DNA of 64,000 bases, taken from Lepidodermella squamata. Taxonomy: Eukaryota; Gastrotricha. The stretch's first letter is position 1. Every line of letters begins with the position of its first letter. Both the position numbers and the translations under genes were made by a program. Below are positions 24,629 through 36,295 of this stretch, in pieces. Where the stretch lies: NCBI GenBank assembly GCA_047495785.1, contig JBLDXI010000029.1:124001-188000 (forward strand). The letters run 5' to 3'. The notes beneath the pieces are model-generated. The model saw nothing but the letters and a program-made list of their open reading frames with translations. It made no database searches and had not been told where the DNA came from.

Positions 24629-25448
24629 ATGCCGAAGTCCGTCGCCGATCGTCGGTTATCGATTTCGATATCGATTGCCGCATTGGGACTGCTGATATCA
24701 ATACCTATTTACATATCAGCCTTGCGGTGTTTTGAGTGTACCGGGACGCCGGATACGTGTGAGAATGTCAAGGTGCTGGTGACGTGTCACGAAAACCAGG
24801 ACTACTGCAAGACGTCGTACAACGCCCGGGTCAACTACCTGCGCCAGCACTGCGCCATCAACTGCAACGACGAACCAGCAACCAACTGGACGTGTAAGCA
24901 ACACAACTTGGATTCTCAACATCTTTCACAAAATTTAGCAAAATTTTATTCCATTCACACCAGATCAGGAACATAGCTTTTGGTTGAGGATTAAATTTCC
25001 GATTTGCTAGTGGTTTCATTTTTAGAATTCATTGTGTGACCACTTTTTGCTATGTGCATGACTTCTCCATACAAAAGCATTGGAGAAAAAAATTAGAACG
25101 CGCAAGTGGTCACACAATGTTTCCGAAAGCTAGGTACATTGTATGTCAAGGCAACAACGGAAAATTCGAAAATTTAAACTGGCATGGGGCAACAGCGAGC
25201 TATTTTAATTTTCGAACATTTTCACTAATTTTTTCAGCCACGAGATGAAATTCGAATGATTTCTTTTCGCAGACTGTTACAACCACAACTGCGGCAACTG
25301 TTACCGATCGCAGTGCAACCTGCACTGCCCGCGAGAAAGCGTCGAATTCGTTCTGGCCGGCCATGCAACCGATACGAGACACTCCTCGGCTTTGACTGCC
25401 GTTCTCCTTTCGATCTCGATGTCCTTAATTCAATTCCAAACTGAGTGA
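24629..25448 (+). CDS. LY6/uPAR-type three-finger GPI-anchored protein
   Basis: Two exons, 24629-24893 and 25273-25448, joined in phase 1, about 146 residues. It has an N-terminal hydrophobic signal segment (IAALGLLISIPIYISA) directly followed by LRCFECTG, the typical LY6 start. Cysteines continue through the mature domain (TCENV, VTCHEN, YCKTSY, QHCAINCND, YCYNHNCGNCYRSQCNLHC), enough for the disulfide-bonded three-finger fold. The C-terminus (HSSALTAVLLSISMSLIQFQ) is a short hydrophobic tail after small residues, as in GPI-attachment signals. It should sit on the outer cell surface. The NCGNCY cluster is unlike the classic vertebrate LNCN ending and resembles invertebrate LY6 families such as the nematode ODR-2/HOT group, but that assignment is tentative. 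Ligand unknown. Confidence 0.75.
25030..25119. repeat. Foldback element in the LY6 gene intron
   Basis: CATTGTGTGACCACTT at 25030-25045 is the exact reverse complement of AAGTGGTCACACAATG at 25104-25119, with partial inner pairing (TTCTCCAT against ATTGGAGAA). The 90-bp palindrome could be a small MITE-like insertion. Confidence 0.8.
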
Positions 25449-25735
25449 CTTCAAGCCTTGTGTTATTCTGCTTTGGATCCTAGCTTTGTTGAGATTTACC
25501 TTTTAAAACTGGAATAAAATCATTGCGATGTCTTTCGTCCCTCGAAACCCAGTCTTTTTGTTTTACAAAAATGTTGGAAACTCATGGTTTGAAAAATTCT
25601 TTTCGCTTTTATTAAAAAACAAGAAACACGGACAAATAAATCATGAGCACATGCGGACGAATCAATTTAAGGCATCGTTTATACTATTCATTGTTATTGC
25701 GTGGCGATGGAATGCAGATGAAAATAGCAGCTAAT

Positions 25736-26856
25736 TCAGGCCGATTCGGTGGCTCGGCTCATCTCCGCCTTGCCATCACCGCCGCCGCCGTTTTCCTGAT
25801 GGCCATTTTCGACATGTTGCTGCTGCTGTTGTTGCTGGTGGTGGTCATCGTTGTTGCTGCTGGTTGTTTTTTGCTGCTTTTTCGCCTGTTTCCCCGAGCT
25901 GTTGCCAGAGCTCGGCTTGTAAGTCGAAGCGGGCATGGGAGGAAATCGATTTCTGAAATTCAAAAATTCATAAATAAATGTTTAGAAATTTTAACAAAAA
26001 ACGGAATAATTTTTCTAAATTTTCAAATAAATCAAATTTTCATACAAAATAAAGAAATGAGATTGATTTTTTTAATAAATAATGTTGAAATTTTGCTGTG
26101 ATCCGAAAGAAATTAGCATACAAATGAGAAAATCGGGAAAAATGTCGGAGAAATGTTGGAAATTTCGGCTTACGGTGCGACGAGGAGAGCTTTCAAATCG
26201 CTGATTTCACTGAGCAGCCGGTCGTCGTGACCCAGCTGACCCGATGACGACTCGCCCGGCAGCAATCGGCCATTGGCCAGCACAGCCAGCGACTCGCCGA
26301 GGGCCTGCTGCCTCGCGACCACGTCATTCAGGGTGACTAGAACCACGTCCAGTTTCGCCAGCAATTGCTCGCTAGAAATCGACGCATCACCAGCCGCCGA
26401 CGCCTGTTGTTGCTGCTGCTGCTGCTGCCTCGCGTTATTCAAGTACGGGTTAGTTGAACTCGGACCGCGGGGCCGTTTACTCGTCCGCAGGCCGAGCACG
26501 TCTTCGATGTAGGGCAGCAACAGGCGTTTGAACAGATAACCGACTACAGCGACCCCGGACGCCACTTTGACGAGCCGCCATACGAAATTGACTAATCGAC
26601 TGATCAGGCTAGGCTGTGCGATTTCGATAACTGTCGATGACGATTGCTGCTGGGTTGAGAGTTGCTGCTGTTGCTGTTCGGCAGCGGCGACCAACGCGCG
26701 TTCGATCGTCGCCCGATCGATGCCCTTATCGATGAGGAATGTGATTTTGCGCTCATCTGGCAGGCCGTACACTTTCGGGTTGGTTAGAAATTTCACTGCC
26801 AAATCGAACTGCTGCCGCTGCTGTTCGTCGCCGCTCGAATTCGAATCGCTTTCCAT
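25736..26856 (-). CDS. PEX14: Peroxin-14, peroxisomal docking protein
   Basis: Two exons on the minus strand, 26856-26174 and 25952-25736, joined in phase 2, about 299 residues, near the usual PEX14 length. The N-terminal domain (residues about 14-60: FDLAVKFLTNPKVYGLPDER then ITFLIDKGIDRATIERAL) is the conserved PEX14 helical domain that binds WxxxF motifs of the import receptor PEX5 and PEX19. It is followed by Gln-rich sequence, a hydrophobic segment (VNFVWRLVKVASGVAVVGYL), a KRPRGPSS basic stretch and a probable coiled coil (LLAKLDVVLVTLNDVVARQQ). Exon 2 encodes a low-complexity His/Gln/Gly tail. In the family, PEX14 and PEX13 form the membrane docking site for PTS1/PTS2 cargo import. Its presence shows the organism retains peroxisomal matrix import. 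Start ATG at 26854-26856 fits the domain position. Confidence 0.85.
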
Positions 26857-27770
26857 TTAGGAAAATTACAATTATAAAATCAACCTAAAATGTAGATAAT
26901 AGGCAATAATTAATAAGAAAAACATCAGTTTTACCAAGGATTCCAACGACCAAATAAAAAATGCCCAGGATTTCGAAAATTGCCAACTTCGATTATCAAC
27001 TTTGAGGCCGAAATTTTCAACTGACTGTTTGCCGACAACTGGACGTCCTCAAATTGTCCAGGCTTTGGACGATGGATCTTTTTAGATACCCGACTAACCC
27101 GACTTGACTAACCCGACAAGTATTTTTCGTAAATATTCATTCTTATCTTGAAGACATTTTGAGCATTTCTACCAATTTTCGAAAAATCTTCGTTTGCAAC
27201 TTCGAACAATGTCTAGCTGCAGCCGTTACACTGTAACCGTGAAAACATGGGCCAGGTTATCTCGAAATTAGGTCGTCTAAAAAGCCCCGCCGTAACAGGC
27301 GCGAATCGTTTCTGAGTTTACTATTTTCCTCAATTAAATCTTCATCATTTTAAATTTTCTAATAAATTCTGAATCTTGTTAAGCTGCTAAAATCTGTCAA
27401 AATACGACATATTTCCGTAAGTAAACGATTGAAACAAAAAAGGCATTGAAATGACAAGCTCCAATTTGTTGCTTTATTATCACGTGACTTTGTGGTTGTT
27501 TTCTTGTTCAAGTCCTCGGATCTTGTTGGTGTATCATAACAGCCGACTTCGTTTTAGAAGCAAAACAAAAAGCCACATTATTATTAGCAAAGATTTCTCC
27601 CACATTAGAACGTAGGTACGTATATAAGATAATAATCATAAATACAGCGCGAAAAAATATTATCGAAAAATGAAAATACGTATCATAGAGAGAGAGTCGA
27701 CGACGCCGCAACAACAAAAATAGAAGCCGAGAGGAGACGCGATTGAAAGGCAGGCACGCACGCCGACTGT
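26857..27770. other. Gap between PEX14 promoter and ATG4 3' end
   Basis: AT-rich, no exon recognised. On the minus strand the first part should be 3' UTR of ATG4 and the end nearest 26857 the promoter of PEX14. Confidence 0.5.
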
Positions 27771-30700
27771 TCACTTTGTGGACGAGTGCGGTTTCGTGAT
27801 TTCGATAAAGCCGTCCGCGTTGTCCTCCGATTGCTGGCCCGGATTGCTGAGTGCCCGCCTCGAAGACGAAGAGGGCATAGGCGGCAGGTACCACGACGAG
27901 TCCACCTTTTGCTTATCCTTGTCCTTGCTTCGAGACGATGAAGACGATTTGCGCTCCTCGCGATGGTTATGGTGATGCCTTCGGCCTTTGCCCGTAGTCG
28001 TCGCCGTCGTCGCCACCGCCTCGTGCGTGAGCAGGTCGTCGAGCTGGCTGCACTCGTTGTGGTGGTCGGCAAGGCGCGAACTCGACAGCTCGAACACGGC
28101 CGAGTACGAGCGCAGGATGGTGGCGAGCGAGCGCTCGAACTCGTCGAGCTCGCCGCTCGCGAACAGGAAGCCGAGCGCGAGCGACGGGTCGATGTTCGAG
28201 AACGAGGTTTTCTGCGGCGCGTCGCAGTGGTACGACCGCGTGTCGAACAGGTGCGGGTTCAGCTCCACGTCCACTGTCGGCTGCAAAATACATACAACAT
28301 TCAAAAGAGACTGAAAATTTTGAAAAATTTGGTGAATCAGAGATAATATTTTTGATGTTAACCTTGATCTCTATCTTCTTTATAAAATCTATAATAATCA
28401 AATTGATACTTCGATCTCAAGAAATATACAATTACTTAATTCAAATACTCGCGGCCATCCTCATCGCCTCATGTTTTGCCTTCCTAACGGATCCTATCGT
28501 AATGCTACCAAACCTATTTTTGAAAATTATTTTCTAAATCGTGTCTTGCCAATATGGAACAATCTTCCTGATTCTGTTTTCATTTCTTCGGATAATTTTA
28601 CTACCAAATTCAACTTTTTTAAATCCAAAATTACTAAACTCGACTTTTCCAAATACTGTCCGTCCTGTAACTGATATCTTTTTATACATTGTGATTTGTG
28701 AATAGTAAAACTGCATACTCTTATTGTCGCACAACTCGATTAACTTACACTACATATGTACTAATTGGTTCAAAGTTAGCGGCCTGCGTGCCCTTTTGAA
28801 ACCACGAATTTCTTTTTGTACCAAATTTTTATACGAAAGTATATTTTTCGAAATAAACATAATAATACGGAATGGCTATTCGTACATAGTAATAATACCC
28901 TCGGGCTTCGCTTCGCTACGCCCTCGGGCATTTTCAGCGGGCCGCAATCTCGTTTCTGCCCTCAACACCGTTAAGGAATCCTTAATTTCTGCATTGTTTT
29001 TTAGCCTCATCCATAGGAGAATATTGATTTATTGATTTGATTTATTGTGGACGCACAGCAAAGATTGGTTAGGTGCCCCCTCGAACCTGCGCACCTGGTA
29101 AAAATTAGCTCGCTGGACAATCACTTAATTCGCTGCGCGAAGGTTTGTGCTTTTTATAATAAAGAATTCATCTTTTTCTTATAGCAAGTCGGCGATCATA
29201 ATGTCGAAGTCTGCCCACACAATGTTGCGCACATCTGGAGAAGAGATCGAATGACGTTAGAGGAACATCTGAAGGCCTGCCATCGGGATTTAGCGGCGAT
29301 GCAAACGACAGTCCTCAATACTGTCCCTCTCCCGATAGCCGCTCCGGCTGCTAACGTTGACGCTGAAGACATTTGACATTTGCTGAAAATCCTGTCGGGC
29401 TGCAGATGCAAGCGAAAACAACATACATCTCTGGTGTTTTCCCTTGGTATTTAGGAGATCTCAAAATCGCACAGATCAAGAAATTATGCCTGGGAATTCG
29501 TCTTTGCGATCAACGAGGTTCTTCGGAAGGACTTATCCGCATAGGTACCAATGTGGTTCCAATCAGTGATGTTTTCGCTTCTACTACAACATCGAGTTCG
29601 AAGCTCGCCCCTCCCCCTACCGCATCGACTCCGTTGTTCGAAGACTCGTGTTCAAAAATATTGGCTATATCCAATATTATTACTAATAAACTGCTTCCCT
29701 CCGAAATTCGACATTTCCTACTTCAAACAGAAGATGAACGCTCTAGGCCCAAGTCTTTAAATATTACAAATTGTAATGTAGCCGAATATTCTAGGTGAAT
29801 AAAAAAAAATCCCATGGTTAATAGGGTGAATATAACAAATTTTTCCATAATAATTGGCAAAATACTACTCTCGGATGTTGCCTACAAGAATGCGAAAGTC
29901 ATATTTAGTTATCTTTTCCCCTCTTGGAATACGATCAATTTTTAAATTTCGAACCGGTGCACGTTTTTCTTATTCTTTTTAAAATGGAGTAAAACGTTGT
30001 CTTGGGTATTTTTCCTGGTCTATCTGACTTCACAGGCGTGTCCGGCAGGGTCCAATTGACGACCCATTTTTTGAAATTCCATGAAAAACTGACAGCACAA
30101 TAGCCTGGCTGGTGATTTCTAGGAATAGCTTACGGCAGCCAATTTTCTGATTCCTTCCTTAATTCGCTCGAAAATTCAGAATTTCAATTTTTTTTGCTTG
30201 GCTGAAAAAAATTCCGCCGTGAAAGGGTTAAAATTCATTGAAAACAGCAAATTATTAGACTATTTAAAATTGTCTTTTCTCCGCTCAAATTCAAGTTAGT
30301 CTATAAAGGGGGTCAAATTTCAAATTTCCGATTATAAATCAGCAAGAGATAATTCATTTACTGTTGGCTTTAGAAATATGTGACTCGTGTGACTGTGATA
30401 ATATAATAAGTACCTGGCAGTAGTGGGGGTCGAGGTAGATGAGACTCGAGCCCTGGAAGCCGACAAAGTAGAGCGAGTGCTTCGGCTTGCCGCCGATGAC
30501 GCCGAGCGAGAAGCGCAGCGACATGAACGCCTTGAGCGTCGGCTCGTACGCCGCGTCGAACTCGACCATGCCGAGGCGCACCGGCACGAGCACGAGCACG
30601 CCGTCGTGCGTCTGCGCCAGGTCGTGCAGGTCGCCGAGGAACAGCGTGCCATCCACCGCCACGTGCATGCCCAGCCGGCCAATCTCCGCGTTCGACCGCC

Positions 30701-32520
30701 CGGCGTCGTCCAGCGCCCGCCGCAGCACCACGCCGATCGACGACGGCCCGAACCAGTCGCCTAAAATTAACAAACATACAAAGATAATTGACCATGTTGA
30801 CTCAAATTTGAAAATTAAAGGGGTTGAAATCATTTTGAGCCATCGGATTTGGAACTCGTACTACGCTATTCCTTCTCACACTGATTTTTGTATTCGCGAC
30901 AAGTTTTGCTTTGAATGTGGAGAGCCAACTGATGGGTCTCTCTCCCTCTCTATCTCGAAACTTGATAGTATCTCCAAGATTACTAGTTATTTCGAATGAA
31001 TGAATGAGCTGTCGAGCATTTCGAATAAAAATTATAAAAAAACCGATGTAATTTTCAAGAAAAGCATTGCCTGCAAATGAAAATAAAGTGCATGTTGTGA
31101 ATGTTACCTGGTCGTTTGGAGAGGCAGGCCGAGCTGAGCTCTGTGAGGGCGTGTATGGAGAAGGGCGAGGCGTGGCGGTTGGGCGAGTCGGCGAACCACC
31201 GGATCACGTGCCGCTGCATCGCCACGAGTTCCGCCTGCGACACGGCGCCGCGCTGCCGCTGCCGCAGCGCGATGAACGCCTGCGCCAGCAGCATCTGCCC
31301 CGACCGGATCATGCAGCCCCAGCCGAGGTCCGACGTCACGGGGCCGCCACCGCTGCTGCTTGAAGAGTCCGCATTCGCTGACGACGACAATTGAGACGGC
31401 GATGAACTAGTTGTTGCTGTGGTTGATGACAGTTGAGTACCAGGCAGAGGGGCGAAGTTCTTGCGATACGTCACCCAGATTAGCGAGCGAAAGTCTGCTC
31501 GGAAGCGGTCGAAGGGCGAGCGCGCAAACTTGGCCGGGTGCGCGTACCCAGTCACGTCGTCCGAGCTCGCTTGTCTAATAACATTGAAACATAAATAAGA
31601 CTTCGACGAATTCGATGGCTAACAAAAAGTTTTCGACTGAAAACTTGAAAATTGATTTACATAAATTTTCATATCCGAAATGTTCTCAATTTCTCGAAAG
31701 CTGATCGACCCAACCCCAAAAAAGAATTACCCTAGAAATCCAAAATGCTACGCTAATTCTTGTCCTGAAGAAACCACCCTCACTGGAGTAACCAGAGCCA
31801 TTTCTAGATCTAAATCCTAGACCTCGGACCCCTTATCCGGCACTCAGAATTTTAATGAAAAAAAACGTTGTCTCACCTCTGAAGGGCGTAAGGCCGGCCT
31901 AGCAGCCAAATGGGTTGGTTGTCACTGATGGGCGACAGCAATTCGGCCGCTTTCACTTTGAAGCGCGCGTTGTTCCAGAGCAGCTTCAGCTTGTCACCCA
32001 GCGACGACTCGGCCGAAGTCGCCGAGTTATTTGGCGAAAATTCAGTATTATTGCCATTATTATTACTGCCGGCAATGAGCGATCGGCCCATGATTTCCCA
32101 ATCACTCGAGCCATTCTGCGGCGAATGCGACGCCTTCAGCCGCGTGCCGAACGACGACATTTCCGGCTGAATGACTACGGGCAGGCTTTCCACGGAGTCG
32201 AACGACTTGGCGGGGCGGACGGGCGGCGGCACGATGACGATCGATTGGCCCAGGTCAGAATTGTTTTGATTGGTCGAGTTGGGCAGGCTCGAGAAACACG
32301 CGTCCTCTAGCAGTAACGAGTGCGGCGATCCGAGGCCGTTCGATTGTAGGTTCGAGGAGGCGTTCGTGTCGTCGATTGCGAGTCGGAGGGGCCGGTCGAC
32401 GATTTCGAAGGGCGGCGACCTCGACAGCACGTCGACGCCGGCGGCTTCTTCGTCGTCGACGTAACTACTCGCCAGCTGTAACAAACCACTCATCGATAGT
32501 TCACTCGAAAAGGCGAGCAT
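27771..32520 (-). CDS. ATG4: Cysteine protease ATG4, autophagy
   Basis: Four exons on the minus strand: 32520-31877, 31574-31108, 30760-30414 and 28280-27771, phases 2, 1 and 0, about 655 residues. The peptidase C54 core is clear: PIWLLGRPYALQR, then DFRSLIWVTYRKNFAPLPGT, SDLGWGCMIRSGQMLLAQAF with the catalytic Cys in WGCMIRSGQ, GDWFGPSSIG, SLGVIGGKPKHSLYFVGFQG, and LDPHYCQ with the catalytic Asp and His. In the family ATG4 trims pro-ATG8 to expose Gly and removes lipid from ATG8-PE. The protein is longer than the usual 390-475 residues because of a Ser/Asn-rich N-terminal extension of about 200 residues and a Ser/His-rich insert in the last exon, which suggests the ATG4C/D type. Near the C-terminus NADGFIEI resembles an LC3-interacting region. 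The 2.1-kb third intron holds mobile-element and zinc-finger debris on the opposite strand. Confidence 0.9.
28471..28674 (+). mobile_element. Remnant of a non-LTR retrotransposon reverse transcriptase ORF (C-terminal end)
   Basis: Open frame ending in a stop at 28674, inside the third intron of ATG4 on the opposite strand. It reads FENYFLNRVLPIWNNLPDSV followed by a Ser/Phe stretch and FFKSKITKLDF. The pattern FxNRVxxxWNxLPxxVxxxxSxxxFKxxLxxx is the well-known C-terminal end of LINE-type reverse transcriptase ORFs. No RT or endonuclease domain remains nearby, so this is a 5'-truncated copy. Confidence 0.6.
29185..29376 (+). CDS. Exon-like segment with a GTSF1/U11-48K-type CHHC zinc finger
   Basis: Open frame of 64 codons after a TTCTTATAG acceptor, stop TGA at 29374-29376, located in the third intron of ATG4 on the other strand. 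It encodes VCPHNVAHI, then a charged stretch and EEHLKACHRDLA: C-x5-H followed by H-x3-C, the spacing of CHHC zinc fingers found in gametocyte-specific factor 1 (Asterix, piRNA pathway), TRM13 and U11-48K. The rest (VPLPIAAPAANVDAEDI) is low complexity. GTSF1 has two such fingers; only one is seen and no upstream exon was found, so this may be a fragment, a retrocopy remnant or a terminal exon of a nested gene. Confidence 0.4.
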   Translation, partial: QVGDHNVEVCPHNVAHIWRRDRMTLEEHLKACHRDLAAMQTTVLNTVPLPIAAPAANVDAEDI

Positions 32521-33379
32521 TCATTTTATTAGTTATTTCAATAAAATACAACTTCTAGAAAATTCAAAAATAATATGAAATTTAAATGAAGTTTAAACAA
32601 CACCTAAGAGAATTCAGAATTTTGGGGATTTTCGCTTTCAGTTGGCCAAACTGAATCCAATTGAATAACTAACTATCGATGCCAATTTTATAGTTGAAGA
32701 TGCGTTTTTAGACTTACTTTCAAAATGTAAGCTTAATTTATAGGAAGTTGAAAATATTTCAAAATTCCAGCCATGTCCCAAGTGTCCGCTGTTTCTGAAA
32801 TTTTTAAACATTTAAATATTTTAGTTTCAATGGGAATACCAAAATTTAATCGCATTAGGTTGTCTTTGAGTGGAGCCACAGCATTTCGAAAAAAACTAAT
32901 CAATGAGGAGGGAATTTCGATTTTTTAAATTCGGTTTTATGGAATTATCTCTTCTGATTTGTTTCAGATTTTCGAAAAAGAGGCTCAAAATGTTAGATTT
33001 TATTTACATGAAATTGTTGCTTAGAATAAAGAAGTTGACATTCTGTTGCGTTCGTGATGTTCTTTACAGTATAATAATAATAATAATAAGTATAACGTAG
33101 ATAGAGATGTAGAGAGCAGCGCGCGCGCAGAAAAAAAGAAAGAGACAGAGACGGAATGTTGAAGACGCTCGCACAAATACGCATTATTATCACTTTTTCC
33201 ATTCATTCATCCATCCAATTTATTCATCACTCGGAAAAGGACACCGAAATACAGGTAGTAATAGTAGAAAGTGACGGCCAGTGATCTTGTTGTTGTTGTT
33301 GTTGTTGTTGAATAGAAAGCTCTTTTTAGAGAAGATGAAGACGACGAATACAACGGAGAACTTGATCAAGACGAAAGAG
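32521..33379. other. Gap between PPM1G 3' end and ATG4 promoter
   Basis: AT-rich, no exon recognised. Contains a TAA/ATA simple repeat near 33072-33090 and a TTG repeat at about 33287-33310. On the minus strand it should include the 3' UTR of PPM1G and the promoter of ATG4. Confidence 0.5.
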
Positions 33380-36295
33380 TTAAGCTGATCCCGTCTCAAT
33401 CGCCGTCACGCCGTTCGTCTTGGCATCTCGCAGGAATCGCACGATCACGGCGGTCATGTTGTCGCAGCCGGTGCCGTCGCCGGCCGTCGACGGCGCCAGG
33501 CACACGTCGAACAGCTCCGAACAGATCGCCGTCAGCGATAGGCCTAAAAACACAGAAAAATTCAATTTCCGCAATTAACTTCAATAATTTTCAAATTCTT
33601 CGCTCTTCTCGGAAAAATTAGAAAGTCAAAGGGATTCGACGCAAATTGTTCAGTAAAAGAATAAACTTGATTGAAATTCAAAATCGATTCGATAAGCCGA
33701 AATGGTCCACTCAAAGCTGAGCATTTGGCAAAAGAAATTAGCGCTTGTTTGATCATTATATGATAGCTTCAAACAATAGCACCAACTTTTTTAATTTGGA
33801 TTTAGAATCAGAACCTTTTTTCGTGAAAACAAAATAAACTGTAGCGAAGCGGAATTTTAAAACCTGCCACCAAACGCGAATTGGTTGACCTGGGTTCAAA
33901 CTGAAAATCGCATGGAATCTCAACGTAATTTCTCTGAAATCAATTGTGAAATTCCAGAAAATTCAATTATGAGTGATTGTATTTTCACTGGAATTCAGGA
34001 TTTGAACGGAGATTCCGCGAATTCTACGGACATTTATTCGATTATTCTTAAAAAAAATTACCTCTTGCGATGCGTTCTGCGACGAAAGCGCCGACCTCGT
34101 CGTTGGTCATCGAGTTCCAGATGCCGTCGCACGCCAGCACCATGAACTCGGCGCCGTTCAGGTCGGCGACCTTGACGTCAGGCCGCGCCGACACCATCTG
34201 CTCGTCGAGCGGCAGGCTCGTGTTCCGCTTGTACAGGTGGTCGCCGATGGCACGCGACAGGTTGAGGCCGCCCATGACGCGGCCGTCCGGCGTCACGCGC
34301 CCGCCCGCCTTCGAGATGCGCGCCAGTTCCGGCTCGTCGTCCGGCTTGTGGTCGAACGACATGGGCTCGACGCGGCCCTTCGCGTACAGGATGCATCGCG
34401 AGTCGCCCGCGTTCGCCACGATCAGCCGCTCGCCCGCCACCACCGCCACGATCGCAGTCGCGCCCGAACCAACGCCAGGTTGCCTAGACATTAGCATTAT
34501 ACATTATTAAAACAAGAAAATGAAATGCTTCGGAAAAAACAATTTCGGAACTTCATACAGCTGGATTTCTTATATGCTGCATTTTTAGCTTTTCCAACTC
34601 GCATTTCTCACGTAAAACACGTTGAAAATATAAAACGCTGTCTGGTGAGAGGATAGATACGCAACCTTGTAATGGCCATGAGGCTTCATCCACCTTATCA
34701 AGGCTATTTGAACATTAAATAAAACTGTATGGTACCTTTCGTCAGGCGGCGATAGGAATTCGAGATCTGGACCACCGCGGACTTTGATGGCACATGCTCC
34801 ACTGTCTTCGCCCTCCTCTTCTTCATTCTCACCCTCCTCGTCTTCATCTTCGTCTTCGACGATGCCTCGCTGGGCAAGGATCGATCGCCGAAGTAGAGCA
34901 CCACCCAACAGGCCGAGGGCCTTTTTCTTCATGCGAGCAGCGGCGCCTTCCTCGCTGTCGTCGCCACCCGCTTCATCGTCGTCGGAATCATCTTCACCAT
35001 TGAGCAATTCGTCTTCCATCATTTCTCTAAATGATTCAGCGTAAAAATAGGTCGCAATTTAGAATTTCAAGGCAACAAACTTGTAGATTCGGTCTTCGTC
35101 GTCCGTTGATTCTTCAGAATCTTCTTCCTCAGATTCGTCGTCATCATCATCAGATTCTTCCTCATCACTCGCTTCTTCCTCGCTAGCTTCATCCTCTTCC
35201 TCTTCGCCTTCAGCTGAGTGCTCTGAACCTCCTTCTTCATCTTCGACTTGTTCGTCCTTCTCGGCCTTATCGTCAACTTTCTCCGTGATTTCAACCTGTA
35301 AAAAAGCAGGAATAACTCAATTAAAGGAAAATATGTGAGCAATTTACGTTGTTTTCTGAAGCTTCATCTTTTTTCGATGCAGGATTAGCGTTGTTGAGCT
35401 TTTTCTTACAGTCTGACAACGGTCCATCGGGGCATTTACCATCGGCGTGTTCTTTCTTGTGATCACTCGCCCCATTTTCGTCCATCAACAGCCGCTTCTC
35501 TTCAGGTTCGGTCGCTGGTGAACCCAGCGAACCGTTCTGTTGCTGACTAGCTGTCGTTTCCGACTTCTCAGGTGTCGACTTTTCGCCATTTTCTGCCGCC
35601 GGCTTCTCAGGGCGGGTTGATTGTTTCTTGCTGTTCACCCAAGCGCGCTTACGCCCTGAGGTGGTCAATGGAGAGCTTGAGGAAGTTGAGGCACCTTCGG
35701 CAAGCTTTGACGACCCAGCACCTTCAAGTTTCTCTTTCTTCTTATGCAGGTAAGGAGAACCCTTTTTCGGCTTGACAATTCTCGCAATAAGATCTGCCAT
35801 CGACATTTGAGCCTCAGCTTTCAACGCCTCAGGATCGTCTCCCGACGCGTCACTGACCTCTGAATCGTCGTTGTCTTCTTCGTCTTCATCTTCATTGGCG
35901 CCGTTTTGTTGCTTGGAATGGCCATTCTTGCCACCTTCTGATTTCGAACGCTGATCCATTAACTCGGCGCGAACTTTGTCGTCGAGGAGAGCCTTATCGA
36001 GGGCGAGAAATGTTTCGACAAGCGCTTTCTCAATGTCACCCTTCTTGTACGCTTCAAGCTCTGTGAAATACGTGAGAAATTTATCGGCGCAAAAGCGAGA
36101 GATGTCCGAGCCGCCGTGACCGTCGAATACGCCGAAGACTGAGTAAGCGCCACAATCAACGTCGAGGTGACAACAGTGTGCGTCTTCTTGAGCCGTTCGC
36201 CAGCCTTGCATGCTAGAGGCACCGTATTCCAACGTAGAGGAAGCAGCATGCGCCGAGAATTTCTCGGTGGCTGGCTTGGCTAAGTAAACTCCCAT
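33380..36295 (-). CDS. PPM1G: Protein phosphatase 1G, metal-dependent PP2C-type Ser/Thr phosphatase
   Basis: Five exons on the minus strand: 36295-35348, 35295-35081, 35026-34736, 34483-34062 and 33543-33380, phase-consistent, about 679 residues. The N-terminus [14 protein letters not shown] keeps the MGxYLxxP myristoylation-type start of PPM1G. PP2C motifs follow in order: [21 protein letters not shown] (metal-binding Asp), then after the insert [54 protein letters not shown] (metal-binding Asp) and [12 protein letters not shown]. Between the halves of the catalytic domain lies a long Ser/Lys then extremely acidic Glu/Asp insert (exons 2-3), the hallmark of PPM1G, here longer than in vertebrates. 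Family roles include dephosphorylation of spliceosomal and chromatin proteins, mainly nuclear. It is divergently arranged with CWH43 across about 0.8 kb. Confidence 0.92.

Noticed and set aside
30423-30764. Plus-strand open frames across ATG4 exon 3 and similar frames across PPM1G, STRIP and CWH43 exons
   Set aside because: They are antisense shadows of strongly supported exons with conserved motifs on the other frame or strand.
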